Shown piece after piece: positions 26,449-35,362 of a stretch of 64,000 nucleotides of DNA. Below the pieces are notes generated by a model. That model did no database searches and was not told where the DNA came from. It was given only the letters and a program-made list of their open reading frames with translations. The translations under genes were made by a program, and so were the position numbers. This stretch comes from Promethearchaeota archaeon (GTDB lineage Archaea; Asgardarchaeota; Thorarchaeia; Thorarchaeales; Thorarchaeaceae). The DNA lies in contig WJMJ01000059.1 in NCBI GenBank assembly GCA_014728035.1, positions 248,001 through 312,000 on the forward strand, written 5' to 3'. How positions within the stretch are numbered: position 1 is the stretch's first letter; every line of letters begins with the position of its first letter.

Positions 26449-27241
26449 TTTTAAAAACTAACTGATAGAAAGTTCCATTATAGATATAATCAACCTCCAC
26501 ATCTTTTGCTTTTTCAGGTATTTGTTCGAGAGGTGGTTTTGCTGCAAATAACGCGTTTGCCTCAACAATTGCCTTACCTCTATCAGTCCCTCGTACCTTT
26601 GGTGATAGACCTTCGTCAATTACTAGAATTGTCCCCTCCGGTTTTGCTACACGTAACATCTCCTTCAGTGCTTCCGAGATGTCTGAGAAAGTGTTAATTC
26701 CACCTGTATGAATGACTAAATCAAACTGGCTTTTTCTAAAAGGCATGTTGAATACACTTGCGTGAAGTAAAGCTACTGGAAGTTTTAGTTGGTTCATTTT
26801 ACTTTTTGAAACCTGTAACATCCCTGTGGACAAATCAATTCCATACAAATCAAATCTAGGTTCATTCTTTCTTATATGTGGTGCTAGAGCCTCAAAATTG
26901 GCAGCAGTACCTATACATACATCAAGTATCGAAACCGAACTCTTTTTCGGGATGAATTTTAGCAAATCTTCTCTTCCACTGGAAATGTCCGCTCCTAGAA
27001 AATCATCGTATTGTTTAACAAGGTCATCATATTTTGGAGCGAGCTCATCATATTCATCTATCCATCTCTTATCTTCTTCAGAGATTGGTGGATATACACA
27101 CGAAAGAATCTCTCCTTCCATATTCCAGACATGTCCTTTCTTGCATGCTATTTCAGCATCAATAAGTTCTGTGTTTGGAGGTATAATGATTTGATTCTTG
27201 CATTTCGGGCATCTTAGTTTCTTCAACATATTCGATTTCAT
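26444..27241 (-). CDS. SAM-dependent methyltransferase with N-terminal zinc ribbon
   Basis: About 265 residues from the chosen ATG at 27241 (AGGA nine bases upstream; the frame opens 37 codons earlier). The N-terminus has LRCPKCKNQIIIP and later a cysteine and histidine (ACKKGHVW), a Trm112-like zinc ribbon. The class I methylase core follows: SILDVCIGTAANFEAL for motif I, YGIDLSTGMLQVS, FDLVIHTGGINTF, and a late LRVAKPEGTILVIDEG. It resembles UbiE/Methyltransf_11 enzymes. The substrate is unknown. It converges on the micro-ORF unit, so a role there is possible but not shown. Confidence 0.85.
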   Translation of the reverse strand: MKSNMLKKLRCPKCKNQIIIPPNTELIDAEIACKKGHVWNMEGEILSCVYPPISEEDKRWIDEYDELAPKYDDLVKQYDDFLGADISSGREDLLKFIPKKSSVSILDVCIGTAANFEALAPHIRKNEPRFDLYGIDLSTGMLQVSKSKMNQLKLPVALLHASVFNMPFRKSQFDLVIHTGGINTFSDISEALKEMLRVAKPEGTILVIDEGLSPKVRGTDRGKAIVEANALFAAKPPLEQIPEKAKDVEVDYIYNGTFYQLVFKK

Positions 27242-27365
27242 TTCTCTACGTCCTAGGTCATGATATCCTATCATTATAGTATTCTTTAGTAGTATATGCA
27301 TTGGAGCAGATATATTGGAGGTCAACTTTGAAATATAATGTCTGTGAATCATACCAACAATGAAC

Positions 27366-28205
27366 CTATCCTTTTGCTGGAGACCCTATTGCATATTGAA
27401 ATGGCGAGTCGCTGAAGTAAGTATGGTCTCCCCTTCCCATTCTGAACGAATAACTACTGAGATTAAATCCCACACTTTCAAGAATACTTATCGCTTGTCT
27501 GTTAGTTTCTAATACACCTACACGAACTTTTTCACGGACAAGCGACCCGAAATGTTTCAGTAAATCAATTACTAGTTCTGATTTCTCACTGCAAACGATT
27601 GGTCCCAGTCTAACAACATTTGCTCTTTTACTCCCCATCGCGTATCCGACTATCTCCTTATTCCTTTCAGCAACTAGACAAAGCTCTGGAAAGTTCTCAA
27701 ATATGTTTTGTAAAAAGTGTGTACGATTTGCATTAAATGCGGAATAGTCCAGAGAATATACAATTGATTGATCCTCTTTTTCCATTTGTCTAACATTGCA
27801 TGAACGATGGCCCTCAATCTTTGTCTTGAATCGTAATGATTTGCAAAAAACTTGAAACCCTAAACTTTCATAAAGTGGAACTGCATCAGCCACTCCATCC
27901 AGCATAATGAGTGGAACTTTTAGCTTTTCAAGATAACTGATTGCAAAACTCATAAGATGTGTTCCAATGCCGTTTCCACGGTGTTGATTTGTGACAATGA
28001 GACCTCCAATAAATCCGAACTTGTCATATGCAACAGCACTAACCATTCCTACCAAGTGATTGTTGATTTCAGCAACAAATGCTGCATTTGGATTGTATGT
28101 AATAAAAGCATACCAATCATCGTAGATATCTGTCCAACCTTCATTCTTTGTTTGTTCTAATGCAAATGAGATCTCATCAATGTGCATCTTTCTGATTCTA
28201 AGCAT
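27366..28205 (-). CDS. Double-domain GNAT acetyltransferase
   Basis: 279 residues with two GNAT-like halves. The N-terminal domain (1-145) is complete, with the acetyl-CoA loop in VTNQHRGNGIGTHLMSFAI. The C-terminal half (about 150-260) has the FVLVAERN-type strand LCLVAERNKEIVGYAMG and NRQAISILESVGF but no clear Q/RxxGxG loop, so it is probably a degenerate second domain. The acceptor substrate is unknown. This tandem arrangement resembles the YitI/Acetyltransf_18-type enzymes. It is on the same strand as the flippase-like gene upstream. Confidence 0.8.
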   Translation of the reverse strand: MLRIRKMHIDEISFALEQTKNEGWTDIYDDWYAFITYNPNAAFVAEINNHLVGMVSAVAYDKFGFIGGLIVTNQHRGNGIGTHLMSFAISYLEKLKVPLIMLDGVADAVPLYESLGFQVFCKSLRFKTKIEGHRSCNVRQMEKEDQSIVYSLDYSAFNANRTHFLQNIFENFPELCLVAERNKEIVGYAMGSKRANVVRLGPIVCSEKSELVIDLLKHFGSLVREKVRVGVLETNRQAISILESVGFNLSSYSFRMGRGDHTYFSDSPFQYAIGSPAKG

Positions 28206-28268
28206 GAATTTGGTTCACCAACTATGTATGAACTAGTACTAACTAACAACAATTGAAGTAAACAACAT

Positions 28269-29264
28269 TCACTCTTTTATTTCAACTGTGCAGTCCTCTG
28301 TAAGCTTATCCTGTTCTGATATAGAATCAAATTCGAAGATTGGGTCTTTTGCCCAGCTAATAAAACCGATTGCCGATGGTACAAACGATATTGATAGCAA
28401 AATCAATGAGAATGATATAATTCGTACTGTGTCTATTCCTACCAGTCCAAACATGAAAATAAGTACGCCTTCACGAATTCCTAGTCCCAATATTGTTATT
28501 GGAATTGCAGTTAGCATCAGTACCACACTGAAAGAAATTGCGAGATGAAACCATGTTATTTCCAAATTCATAGCATATGCTAGAACAAACCACTGAAGGG
28601 TGTAAAACAACCAAGATCCCAATGAGAGAAGTAAAGAAACTGCCAGTCGTTTCTTACCGATTTTTTTAAGATTATCTCTCAATGTGAATAGTAGCTCTCC
28701 TGAAATTCCGGTGTTCAATTTTTGTATACGGGCTTCCAAAAACCAGGGCCAAATTGTGCTTCTAATTATTTTAAATACCACATATCCTCCAAGTATCCAA
28801 ATAGCGGGAATAATTATGGTGTCCCACTCTAAGGGAATGTTGAAGATTTCAATAATTGCTAAAACTGCAACTGTATATGGGACAATTACTGATATCGTTG
28901 CGTCGATGAATAGACTAAGAATCGACTGGTCTGTAGGATTACCCCGACTGGTAAGATAGGGTACTCGAACAAAATCCCCCAAGCTACCTGGGACTATCAG
29001 ATTTGTCATCTGAGCTAAACACAATGCATCTACTGCTTCTACAGTAGATAGACGTAAATTTAATCCCCTACTGATTACTTGCCATCTTGCCCCTTTTAGA
29101 AACAGAATTGGAATCATCAATGCTATTAGGATTACTGTAAAAATCGGATCTATAGATAGTGCAAAAAAGAAAACTGACTGAAGGTCTATCTGTATCATTA
29201 TATATATGAACCACGCCACTCCAATCAATCTAATAGCATGTTTTACAAATAATCTCTTATCCAC
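28269..29264 (-). CDS. LPG-synthase-TM/UPF0104 flippase-like membrane protein
   Basis: 331 residues with about eight membrane segments. The signature ALCLAQMTNLIVPGSLGDFVRVPYL (split here as QMTNLIVPGSLGDF and VRVPYL) is typical of the UPF0104 family, integral membrane proteins related to the flippase part of lysylphosphatidylglycerol synthase. Archaeal members such as AglD act in surface glycan assembly. I chose GTG at 29264 because GAGGGGGT lies a few bases upstream; the frame also opens with TTG at 29294 without one. Role in lipid or glycan handling is inferred. Confidence 0.75.
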   Translation of the reverse strand: MDKRLFVKHAIRLIGVAWFIYIMIQIDLQSVFFFALSIDPIFTVILIALMIPILFLKGARWQVISRGLNLRLSTVEAVDALCLAQMTNLIVPGSLGDFVRVPYLTSRGNPTDQSILSLFIDATISVIVPYTVAVLAIIEIFNIPLEWDTIIIPAIWILGGYVVFKIIRSTIWPWFLEARIQKLNTGISGELLFTLRDNLKKIGKKRLAVSLLLSLGSWLFYTLQWFVLAYAMNLEITWFHLAISFSVVLMLTAIPITILGLGIREGVLIFMFGLVGIDTVRIISFSLILLSISFVPSAIGFISWAKDPIFEFDSISEQDKLTEDCTVEIKE

Positions 29265-29471
29265 GTGACCCCCTCGCTGATTGTTTTTCAGCAAGATGCT
29301 TTATTCAATGCAAACTGGGATGGTAACAATGCCTATTCATCATTTTATACTCGAAGGCTTTGAACGCCCTTGCAAATGACTCCGTAACTCATCTCAATTT
29401 AGATTCTTTTTGGATGTATCGTTTCCGGATTATCTTTCTGTTAATATTCTATCTTGGTGCCGATTTGTGAT

Positions 29472-29488
29472 ATCTTAATAGTTAAGAT
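29472..29488. promoter_or_regulatory. Palindrome on the TATA region of the cytochrome b-like gene
   Basis: ATCTTAA-tag-TTAAGAT is a perfect 7+7 inverted repeat. It covers the TATA-like TCTTAATA about 28 bases before the ATG. The gene has no ribosome-binding site, so it is probably leaderless and the palindrome a repressor site. Confidence 0.5.
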
Positions 29489-29505
29489 TTGTAACTTTTG
29501 TTATT

Positions 29506-30864
29506 ATGACGAAAAGCAGATTGAATTGGATCGAGATACATAGATACATTTCATGGACACTGGTTATTGCATCCATTGTACTCATTTCAACTGGTTATGC
29601 TGTTTCTCGTGGATTGAGTCCATCCTATTATTATCAGCTAGCTCTGTTTCACCGAATCTTTGAGATGTTCTTTATTCCTCTACTGATACTTCATATGAGT
29701 ATCACAATTCGGTATTATCGTATCAATTGGAGAAAAACAATATCTCTGCTTCGTCAAAATCGTGGTTCATCAATACATAGTATGAGGCTTCTGCAAAGAC
29801 TATCGAGTTGGCTTATTGTGTTTTTCGCAGTCTTAGTAATAATCCCCGGGCTTAATGGGTATGATATTTTCGCTGAAGCTACAGGCGAAGCTATCCCATT
29901 CAGTTTACATCGTTTTTTTGATGTGTTTCTTGTTTCTTTGATTATTATTCATAGTATTATTGGAGTTCGTTTTGTTATGATGCGAAAACGAATACGCTGG
30001 AGATTTACTAACCATCTATTATCCTTTCTAACAATTGGTTTAGTCTTAGCTGTTGTTCTGGTTAACGTACCTCAAGCATCCGTTAAGGAAACGGAGTATT
30101 CTGGTACTGTTATTATTGGTTCTGAGGAGTTTAGTTTCCAAGCTTCCGATATCGACTCTCTCCGACCTGACATTTTTACAGAGGGACACTTTTCAATGTT
30201 TGATATTCTTGTTCACATTTCTAATCATGAAGGTATTGAACTGGAATATCATTTCAATGAAACAATGAATACTTTTGTTGTGGAGTCTATTAATGGAGAA
30301 CCGCATTGGTGGTATCGTGTTATCTACAGTGGTGGATGGCCAGAAAACAATGTATTCAGAATGGATCACTATCCTTGGAAGCCTGAAACTGAGATAACAT
30401 TCTACAAGGTGTCCAAAGAAAGGTTAGATGAAACTTATGCTATCTTTAGGGAAGAAATTGAACGCAAACTTGTTAATGATGGAGAACTCATTATCCCTGA
30501 AGTTACAATTCGTGGAAAGTCCTTTTATTACCGTGCAGAAAATGTTTCTGTGACTGCACATAATTTACGAAATGATACGTTCCAAACTGGTGTAATTACG
30601 GCGATTGATGTAATCATGAGTCTTGGTGACAAAGGGGATATTTTCTATGATATTGCATGGTTCGAATCAATTGGCGATGCTGATGTAGTGCAAAATTACT
30701 ATATTGTTCAAATCAATTCAGACCGACAAGCTGGCACATGTGGTTTTGTCTACGAATCTGGTGACCTTGAGAATCAGGGGCTTCTAAATCATATTCATCT
30801 TCCCTCCGATTCGCGTGTATTGAACGCACCTGAATATGTGACATGGTATTGGATATGTCTTTAG
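29506..30864 (+). CDS. Two-heme cytochrome b-like membrane protein with extracellular domain
   Basis: 452 residues. Five membrane helices (about residues 14-34, 49-70, 100-120, 135-155, 165-185) are followed by a soluble domain of about 260 residues, probably outside. Histidines H49/H63 and H135/H149 sit in helices 2 and 4, each pair 14 apart, the spacing of bis-heme cytochrome b. This suggests two b hemes. The C-terminal domain (STFDILVH-like SMFDILVHISNHEG, EPHWWYRVIYSGG) resembles DUF4430-type cobalamin or heme-associated domains weakly. I know no named family with this fusion. It converges with the MFS gene, sharing four bases at the stops. Confidence 0.65.
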   Translation: MTKSRLNWIEIHRYISWTLVIASIVLISTGYAVSRGLSPSYYYQLALFHRIFEMFFIPLLILHMSITIRYYRINWRKTISLLRQNRGSSIHSMRLLQRLSSWLIVFFAVLVIIPGLNGYDIFAEATGEAIPFSLHRFFDVFLVSLIIIHSIIGVRFVMMRKRIRWRFTNHLLSFLTIGLVLAVVLVNVPQASVKETEYSGTVIIGSEEFSFQASDIDSLRPDIFTEGHFSMFDILVHISNHEGIELEYHFNETMNTFVVESINGEPHWWYRVIYSGGWPENNVFRMDHYPWKPETEITFYKVSKERLDETYAIFREEIERKLVNDGELIIPEVTIRGKSFYYRAENVSVTAHNLRNDTFQTGVITAIDVIMSLGDKGDIFYDIAWFESIGDADVVQNYYIVQINSDRQAGTCGFVYESGDLENQGLLNHIHLPSDSRVLNAPEYVTWYWICL

Positions 30865-32003
30865 TATTCAAAGATCATTTCGGATTCTGAACTCTTATCT
30901 GTGATTTCATTGTTTGTATATCTGAAGAATACGAAACCAATTGTTGACATTACTGCTGCGAAGATAATGATTGGAAGGTATTGATTTGGCCATATCGTAA
31001 TCAAAATTCCTGCAAAAATCGGTCCCAATACACCAGAGATTGACATGATTGATGTAAGCAATCCTGATGCGGTTGAACGTTCTTCATTTCTATCATTAAG
31101 GAATGTTAATGCACCTACATATAGACAGGCCCAAGAAAAACCTAGGAGTATTTGTGCTGGAATGATATCAATGATTGTTTTTGCGAAACTAAACCAAAGA
31201 AAGGTTACTGCAGATGAAACCAATCCCATTTGTATTAATTGAGTATCTTTGAATCTATCTGTAATTCCAACCATGAATACTACTTGTGAAACTGAATTGG
31301 TCGCTTGGACAATTCCAATCATAATTAATAGCTCTCCTTGTGAAAATAGAGTTCCACCAAGGTCTGACAAAAATAATGGCCATAATGTCCAAAGAGCAAA
31401 CGCACTACTATGACGAATTAGTACTGCACCATAAACGGAAAAATTCTTGGTAAGAGTATCTTTTGGAAATAATGGTACTGCTATCGAATCTCTTTCAATA
31501 GTTGGTAGCGTCATTGCAGTACCAAATGCTGCAATGAAAAACACTGTTGAAATCATAAATGCCCAGTGAATTCCGAAACCTGCTGCATATCCTGCAATAA
31601 TCGTGCCAACCCCCCATCCAACAGCGCCAAATGAGGCGAAACGTCCCATCTTCATATGGGACTCGTAGGCGAAAGCTGCCAAAGCTCCCGGATAAATACC
31701 GATACTGAAACCATTAAGCAATCTTACTATAAAGAGAACTTCTAATGAATTTGAAAAAATGATTAACCCAAAAGACAATGTTGATAGAAGTAATCCGAAT
31801 CGGAGTACAATTCTTCGACCGTAGATATCACCTGCTCTACCAAAGATATAGCTTGATACAAAACTTGCTACTGCATAGAACCCAACAAGTATTGTGACGT
31901 AGAAATTATCAGCACCCAACGCATCTCGTGCTAATATTGGGATATATGTGAAAGCAGACAATACTGCAGCACCTGCCATCACTTGAATTATCTCTGTCTT
32001 CAA
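30861..32003 (-). CDS. Major facilitator superfamily transporter
   Basis: 380 residues, twelve hydrophobic segments, starting with TTG. MFS hallmarks are visible: the loop 2-3 motif FGRAGDIYGRRIVLRFG (G-x-x-x-D-x-x-G-R-R), the repeat in the second half near GITDRFKDTQ, and the motif C-like GVGTIIAGYAAGFG. It belongs to the drug/sugar efflux-type branch by overall look, but the substrate cannot be named. It lies alone on its strand. Confidence 0.85.
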   Translation of the reverse strand: MKTEIIQVMAGAAVLSAFTYIPILARDALGADNFYVTILVGFYAVASFVSSYIFGRAGDIYGRRIVLRFGLLLSTLSFGLIIFSNSLEVLFIVRLLNGFSIGIYPGALAAFAYESHMKMGRFASFGAVGWGVGTIIAGYAAGFGIHWAFMISTVFFIAAFGTAMTLPTIERDSIAVPLFPKDTLTKNFSVYGAVLIRHSSAFALWTLWPLFLSDLGGTLFSQGELLIMIGIVQATNSVSQVVFMVGITDRFKDTQLIQMGLVSSAVTFLWFSFAKTIIDIIPAQILLGFSWACLYVGALTFLNDRNEERSTASGLLTSIMSISGVLGPIFAGILITIWPNQYLPIIIFAAVMSTIGFVFFRYTNNEITDKSSESEMIFEY

Positions 32004-32136
32004 ACCACGTCACTATCAGTTGAACATTTTATGCATCTAATTAACAGTCCGATTGAGGCCACATCTGACTTTTTCAGCAAACTTTTTGTCATTTCATGTG
32101 ATAGTATATTCAATTCTTAACATAATGGTGAAATGA

Positions 32137-32526
32137 GTGGTTTCAACAAAAGTCAAATTCATAGCAATAACAATTGATGAGCTAGTTCTGGTGCCTATAG
32201 TAATTGCCATTGTATACTTTTTCATTCCTGAGTTATTGGTTCCCCTCTCAATATTACTAATTGTTGGTGCAGCAATCTTCGTTGTGATCAAGTATTATCT
32301 GGTCTATCCTTCGTTGGAGGAATCAAGCTATTATCTGTATGATCTTGATGGTGCAATAGGAAAAGTGACCCAGACAGTCACAGCGCAGTCCGGAAAAGTA
32401 AAGGTTGGTCAGGAGATTTGGGATGCTCGTTGCGACGAGGGCCAAATATCTATAGGAACTGAAGTCCGGATAACTGCACGGGAAAGTATGCGCGTTAAGG
32501 TAGTGCCACGTGATGAGTATTCATAG
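32137..32526 (+). CDS. NfeD-like membrane protein
   Basis: 129 residues starting with GTG after GGTGA. Two hydrophobic segments (about 10-30 and 34-50) are followed by a small OB-fold domain with GAIGKVTQTV, GQEIWDARCDEGQISIGTEVRI and VRITARESMRVKV, the NfeD C-terminal pattern. NfeD proteins are partners of SPFH/stomatin proteins in membrane quality control. No stomatin gene is next to it. It converges with the M42 peptidase one base apart. Confidence 0.85.
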   Translation: MVSTKVKFIAITIDELVLVPIVIAIVYFFIPELLVPLSILLIVGAAIFVVIKYYLVYPSLEESSYYLYDLDGAIGKVTQTVTAQSGKVKVGQEIWDARCDEGQISIGTEVRITARESMRVKVVPRDEYS

Positions 32527-32527
32527 A

Positions 32528-33562
32528 TTATAGAAGTATTGCACGGACGAGTCTTATTGTTCTCTCAAGGTCATCAAGACTGATGGTTTCAAAGCTGCTA
32601 TGTGTATATCTACATGGAATTCCCAAGGCAGACACTCTTTGTCCCTGAGAAGCAATCTGGTAACCATCTGTTGTGTAGTTATGATATACTGCTCGCTGTA
32701 GTGGAATCTGTTCCCTTTCTGCTGTAGCAATAATTTCCTTGTTAAACTCATGAGAATAATGCATGTGATTATCTTTTATTACAAGTACTGGTCCTTCATT
32801 AAGAGAGCTACCTGCCATTCCATCGGTTCCTGGATAATCATCTGCAAGACCAACATCGATAATCAAAACTGCATCAACATCTAAATTGCGTGCAACTGAT
32901 GCTGCACCTTTAGCTCCTAATTCTTCCATGACAGTGGAAACAAATACTATTGTAGGCCTTTCTGATTTGGGAATCCGTGAAATCTCTTCTGCAATCTTGA
33001 TTAAGAGAACAAGTCCAACTCGGTCATCCATAGATTTTCCAACAACATTTTTCCCAATACATTCTATATCCGTTGCATATACAATAGGGTCTCCAATGTT
33101 GATTCCTTTCTCGCGAATTTCTTCTTCGGATGATGCTCCGATATCAATGAATATGTCCTCGTAACTGGGGAGCTTTCTCTTTTCTTTTGCGCCAGCAACA
33201 TGTGCGGTCTTGACACAGAAATACCCAGGGATAGAATCTGTATCTGTCAATATCTTTATTTTTTGCCCAGGAACCAATCGTAAATCTGGCATATACGATT
33301 GTGTGTTCCATTTCGCTCTAATGAACCCCTTACAGTCAAAACCACTTACGAGAAATCCCACTTCGTCTGCATGAGCAACGATTGCGTACCTCTTTTCCGT
33401 TCCTGGCATCGTAGCAATCAGATTTCCAATTTTATCTTCGATAATATCAAGATTGAGTTTTGCAAATCTCTGTTTCATGAACTCTTGAACTAGCTTTTCT
33501 CTTCCTACTGGACCAGGAATTTCACATAACTCTTTCAGGAGGTCAAATGTATCGTCACTCAT
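32528..33562 (-). CDS. M42 family aminopeptidase
   Basis: 344 residues, the usual size for tetrahedral (TET) aminopeptidases. Metal ligands and catalytic residues are visible: H and D in AIVAHADEVGFLV, D in SMDDRVGLV, the EE pair in VMEELGAKGA, D in IIDVGLADD, and H in RYTHSSFE. All seem intact, so it should be an active cobalt/zinc peptidase making large oligomers that trim peptides from proteasome products. The start ATG has only a weak ribosome-binding site. Confidence 0.95.
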   Translation of the reverse strand: MSDDTFDLLKELCEIPGPVGREKLVQEFMKQRFAKLNLDIIEDKIGNLIATMPGTEKRYAIVAHADEVGFLVSGFDCKGFIRAKWNTQSYMPDLRLVPGQKIKILTDTDSIPGYFCVKTAHVAGAKEKRKLPSYEDIFIDIGASSEEEIREKGINIGDPIVYATDIECIGKNVVGKSMDDRVGLVLLIKIAEEISRIPKSERPTIVFVSTVMEELGAKGAASVARNLDVDAVLIIDVGLADDYPGTDGMAGSSLNEGPVLVIKDNHMHYSHEFNKEIIATAEREQIPLQRAVYHNYTTDGYQIASQGQRVSALGIPCRYTHSSFETISLDDLERTIRLVRAILL

Positions 33563-33632
33563 TTTTCTCGGGTACAGGAATCATTTTTCTCCTCTTAAGG
33601 AGATTGTATCTATATCTTAGCACAATCAATTG

Positions 33633-34691
33633 ATGATAAATGGCAATTTCAGATTCGACAAAACTCTTTTTTGTGCGAATGTCTTAAAATCAGTCAAGGT
33701 TAGGCTAGTAATGATAATCACAGTTACTACTGTTGTAGTTCTTACTATTGGCATTTTATCGTTACTTTTAGCTTTGTATGGTGGATTATTAGCTAATTCG
33801 ATAGTAGAATTTGACTCTGATGATACTACTAAAAGTCAAACTTCTGAAGAGAGATACTATCTGTTGGGTATGATCGGTCTCATTGTTTTACTTTCCCGAA
33901 TTCTTATCATTCCGATTTTTTTCTGGATGTTACAATCCTTGGTTCCATATTGTCCTGGTGCTATGTGTGCATCTGGAGTAGTAAACGTATCAGCTCCCTA
34001 TTCTCTTCTAGCTATCGGCACAAAGATTTTCGTACCTTTTGCATATGGTCTTTGGCTAGTTTTAGAGATGACGAATAGAAAACAAGCTCAGTTACCCTTG
34101 ACATTAAACTTAGCAAGAGGATTTCTATATGTGCTACTCCCAATGTTATTCATTGATAGTGCTTTGGATTTGTTAGTTGTCGCATCTATTAGACCCATCT
34201 CTGTTCCCTGTTGCTCAAGCGTTTATGATGTCAATCCCCCATTTTCGCCTTCTTCTTTTCTTGGCCCAGAATTTGGCTTCTTGATTCTTGTCTTCGCAAT
34301 TGTTTCCACTTTGATACTTTCTGGAATTCAATGGATTGAAATGGACAATCCCAAAATTAAGCTTGCATCTGCTATACTAGCACCTCTATCCGCGCTCTTG
34401 TATTTTATTGCATTACACGATACCTATGCACCTATTGTGCTGGGCCTTTCAACACATCATTGCCCTTATTGTCTATTTCAGGAGTTTCCTGATACTGCAT
34501 TCTTTAGTATGTTATTTTGGATTGGAATTGCGACAGTGGTTTGGCGGTTAATTCTTGAGATGATTTCTGTACACTTTGAAATTTCAACTCAATCGATTTC
34601 TGGAATTCGCTCTATTCTTAGAAAAGTGTCATCTGTGTCTTTGCTATTTAGTATGGTTAGTATGTTAGCTCATCTTAGTATAGCTATCTAA
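33633..34691 (+). CDS. Cysteine-rich multi-pass membrane protein
   Basis: About 352 residues with about eight membrane segments. Cysteine groups sit at loop positions: PYCPGAMCASG, PCCSSV and HHCPYCLFQ (with a second His). I do not recognise the family. The paired Cys/His motifs suggest metal binding or thiol-disulphide exchange, like VKOR proteins, although the canonical VKOR layout is not seen. It converges with the ABC cluster that has NosL-like and DUF4418 proteins, which makes a metal role more likely. TATATCTTAG about 20 bases before the ATG and no ribosome-binding site suggest a leaderless mRNA. Confidence 0.65.
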   Translation: MINGNFRFDKTLFCANVLKSVKVRLVMIITVTTVVVLTIGILSLLLALYGGLLANSIVEFDSDDTTKSQTSEERYYLLGMIGLIVLLSRILIIPIFFWMLQSLVPYCPGAMCASGVVNVSAPYSLLAIGTKIFVPFAYGLWLVLEMTNRKQAQLPLTLNLARGFLYVLLPMLFIDSALDLLVVASIRPISVPCCSSVYDVNPPFSPSSFLGPEFGFLILVFAIVSTLILSGIQWIEMDNPKIKLASAILAPLSALLYFIALHDTYAPIVLGLSTHHCPYCLFQEFPDTAFFSMLFWIGIATVVWRLILEMISVHFEISTQSISGIRSILRKVSSVSLLFSMVSMLAHLSIAI

Positions 34692-35362
34692 ACGATTTTC
34701 CCCTCATCCATCATGAACGTCTGATCAGCCCAGTCTAAAATGCGGGAGTTATGAGATGCAAGAATAATCGTCATCGCATCATCTTTAACCATTTTATCCA
34801 ATAACTTGAGAAGGTCCATTGTTAATTTTTTATCGATCGAGCTACCCGGTTCATCTGCAATCAGAATTTTCGGATTGTTAATTAATGCACGTGCAATGCT
34901 AACCCGTTGTTGTTCTCCTCCACTTAGCTCTGCAACTCGAAAACTGAGTCTATGTCCCAAATCAAGCTGCTCTAGTTTGTCTCTAGCTATTTTTTCAGCT
35001 TGCTTTCTTGGCACATCTGTACAGAGTTTTGGCAAAGCTACATTTTCTACTGCTGTTAGGTGTGGTAATAGGTAGTTTGCTTGAAGGATGAGACCAATTT
35101 TCTCACGTCTTATTTTTGCTCGAAAGACTTCAGAAATCATCGAAACATCTTCTCCTTCTATGAAGATTTTTCCCTTAGTTGGCGTAGTAAGCAGCATCAT
35201 TAATCCAAGAAGTGTTGTCTTTCCAGAACCACTTGGACCTCCCAGTGCAGTTTTTCTTCCTTTTAGAATCTCAATAGTAACATCTTTGACAGCATCAACT
35301 TTTCTAGATTCTTCCCTTCCAAAGGACTTCCACACATTCTTTGTTGTTATTATTGCATTCAT
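34688..35362 (-). CDS. ABC transporter ATPase, MacB/LolD type
   Basis: 224 residues, a single nucleotide-binding domain: Walker A GGPSGSGKTTLLG near residue 40, Q-loop LILQANYLLPHL, signature LSGGEQQRVSIARAL, Walker B ILIADEPGSSID and the H-loop LASHNS. All active-site residues are intact. It pairs with the FtsX/MacB-like permease immediately upstream (stop and start adjoin). Such ATPases power outward or extracytoplasmic processes with MacB-type permeases rather than import with binding proteins. Part of the NosL/DUF4418 cluster. Confidence 0.9.
   Translation of the reverse strand: MNAIITTKNVWKSFGREESRKVDAVKDVTIEILKGRKTALGGPSGSGKTTLLGLMMLLTTPTKGKIFIEGEDVSMISEVFRAKIRREKIGLILQANYLLPHLTAVENVALPKLCTDVPRKQAEKIARDKLEQLDLGHRLSFRVAELSGGEQQRVSIARALINNPKILIADEPGSSIDKKLTMDLLKLLDKMVKDDAMTIILASHNSRILDWADQTFMMDEGKIV

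Noticed and set aside
29265..29505. Unannotated gene in the 240-base gap
   Set aside because: No start with ribosome-binding site or long frame; only the promoter and palindrome are seen.
33633..34691. VKOR-type disulphide protein
   Set aside because: Cysteine pairs are present, but the helix order and CxxC placement do not fit VKOR.
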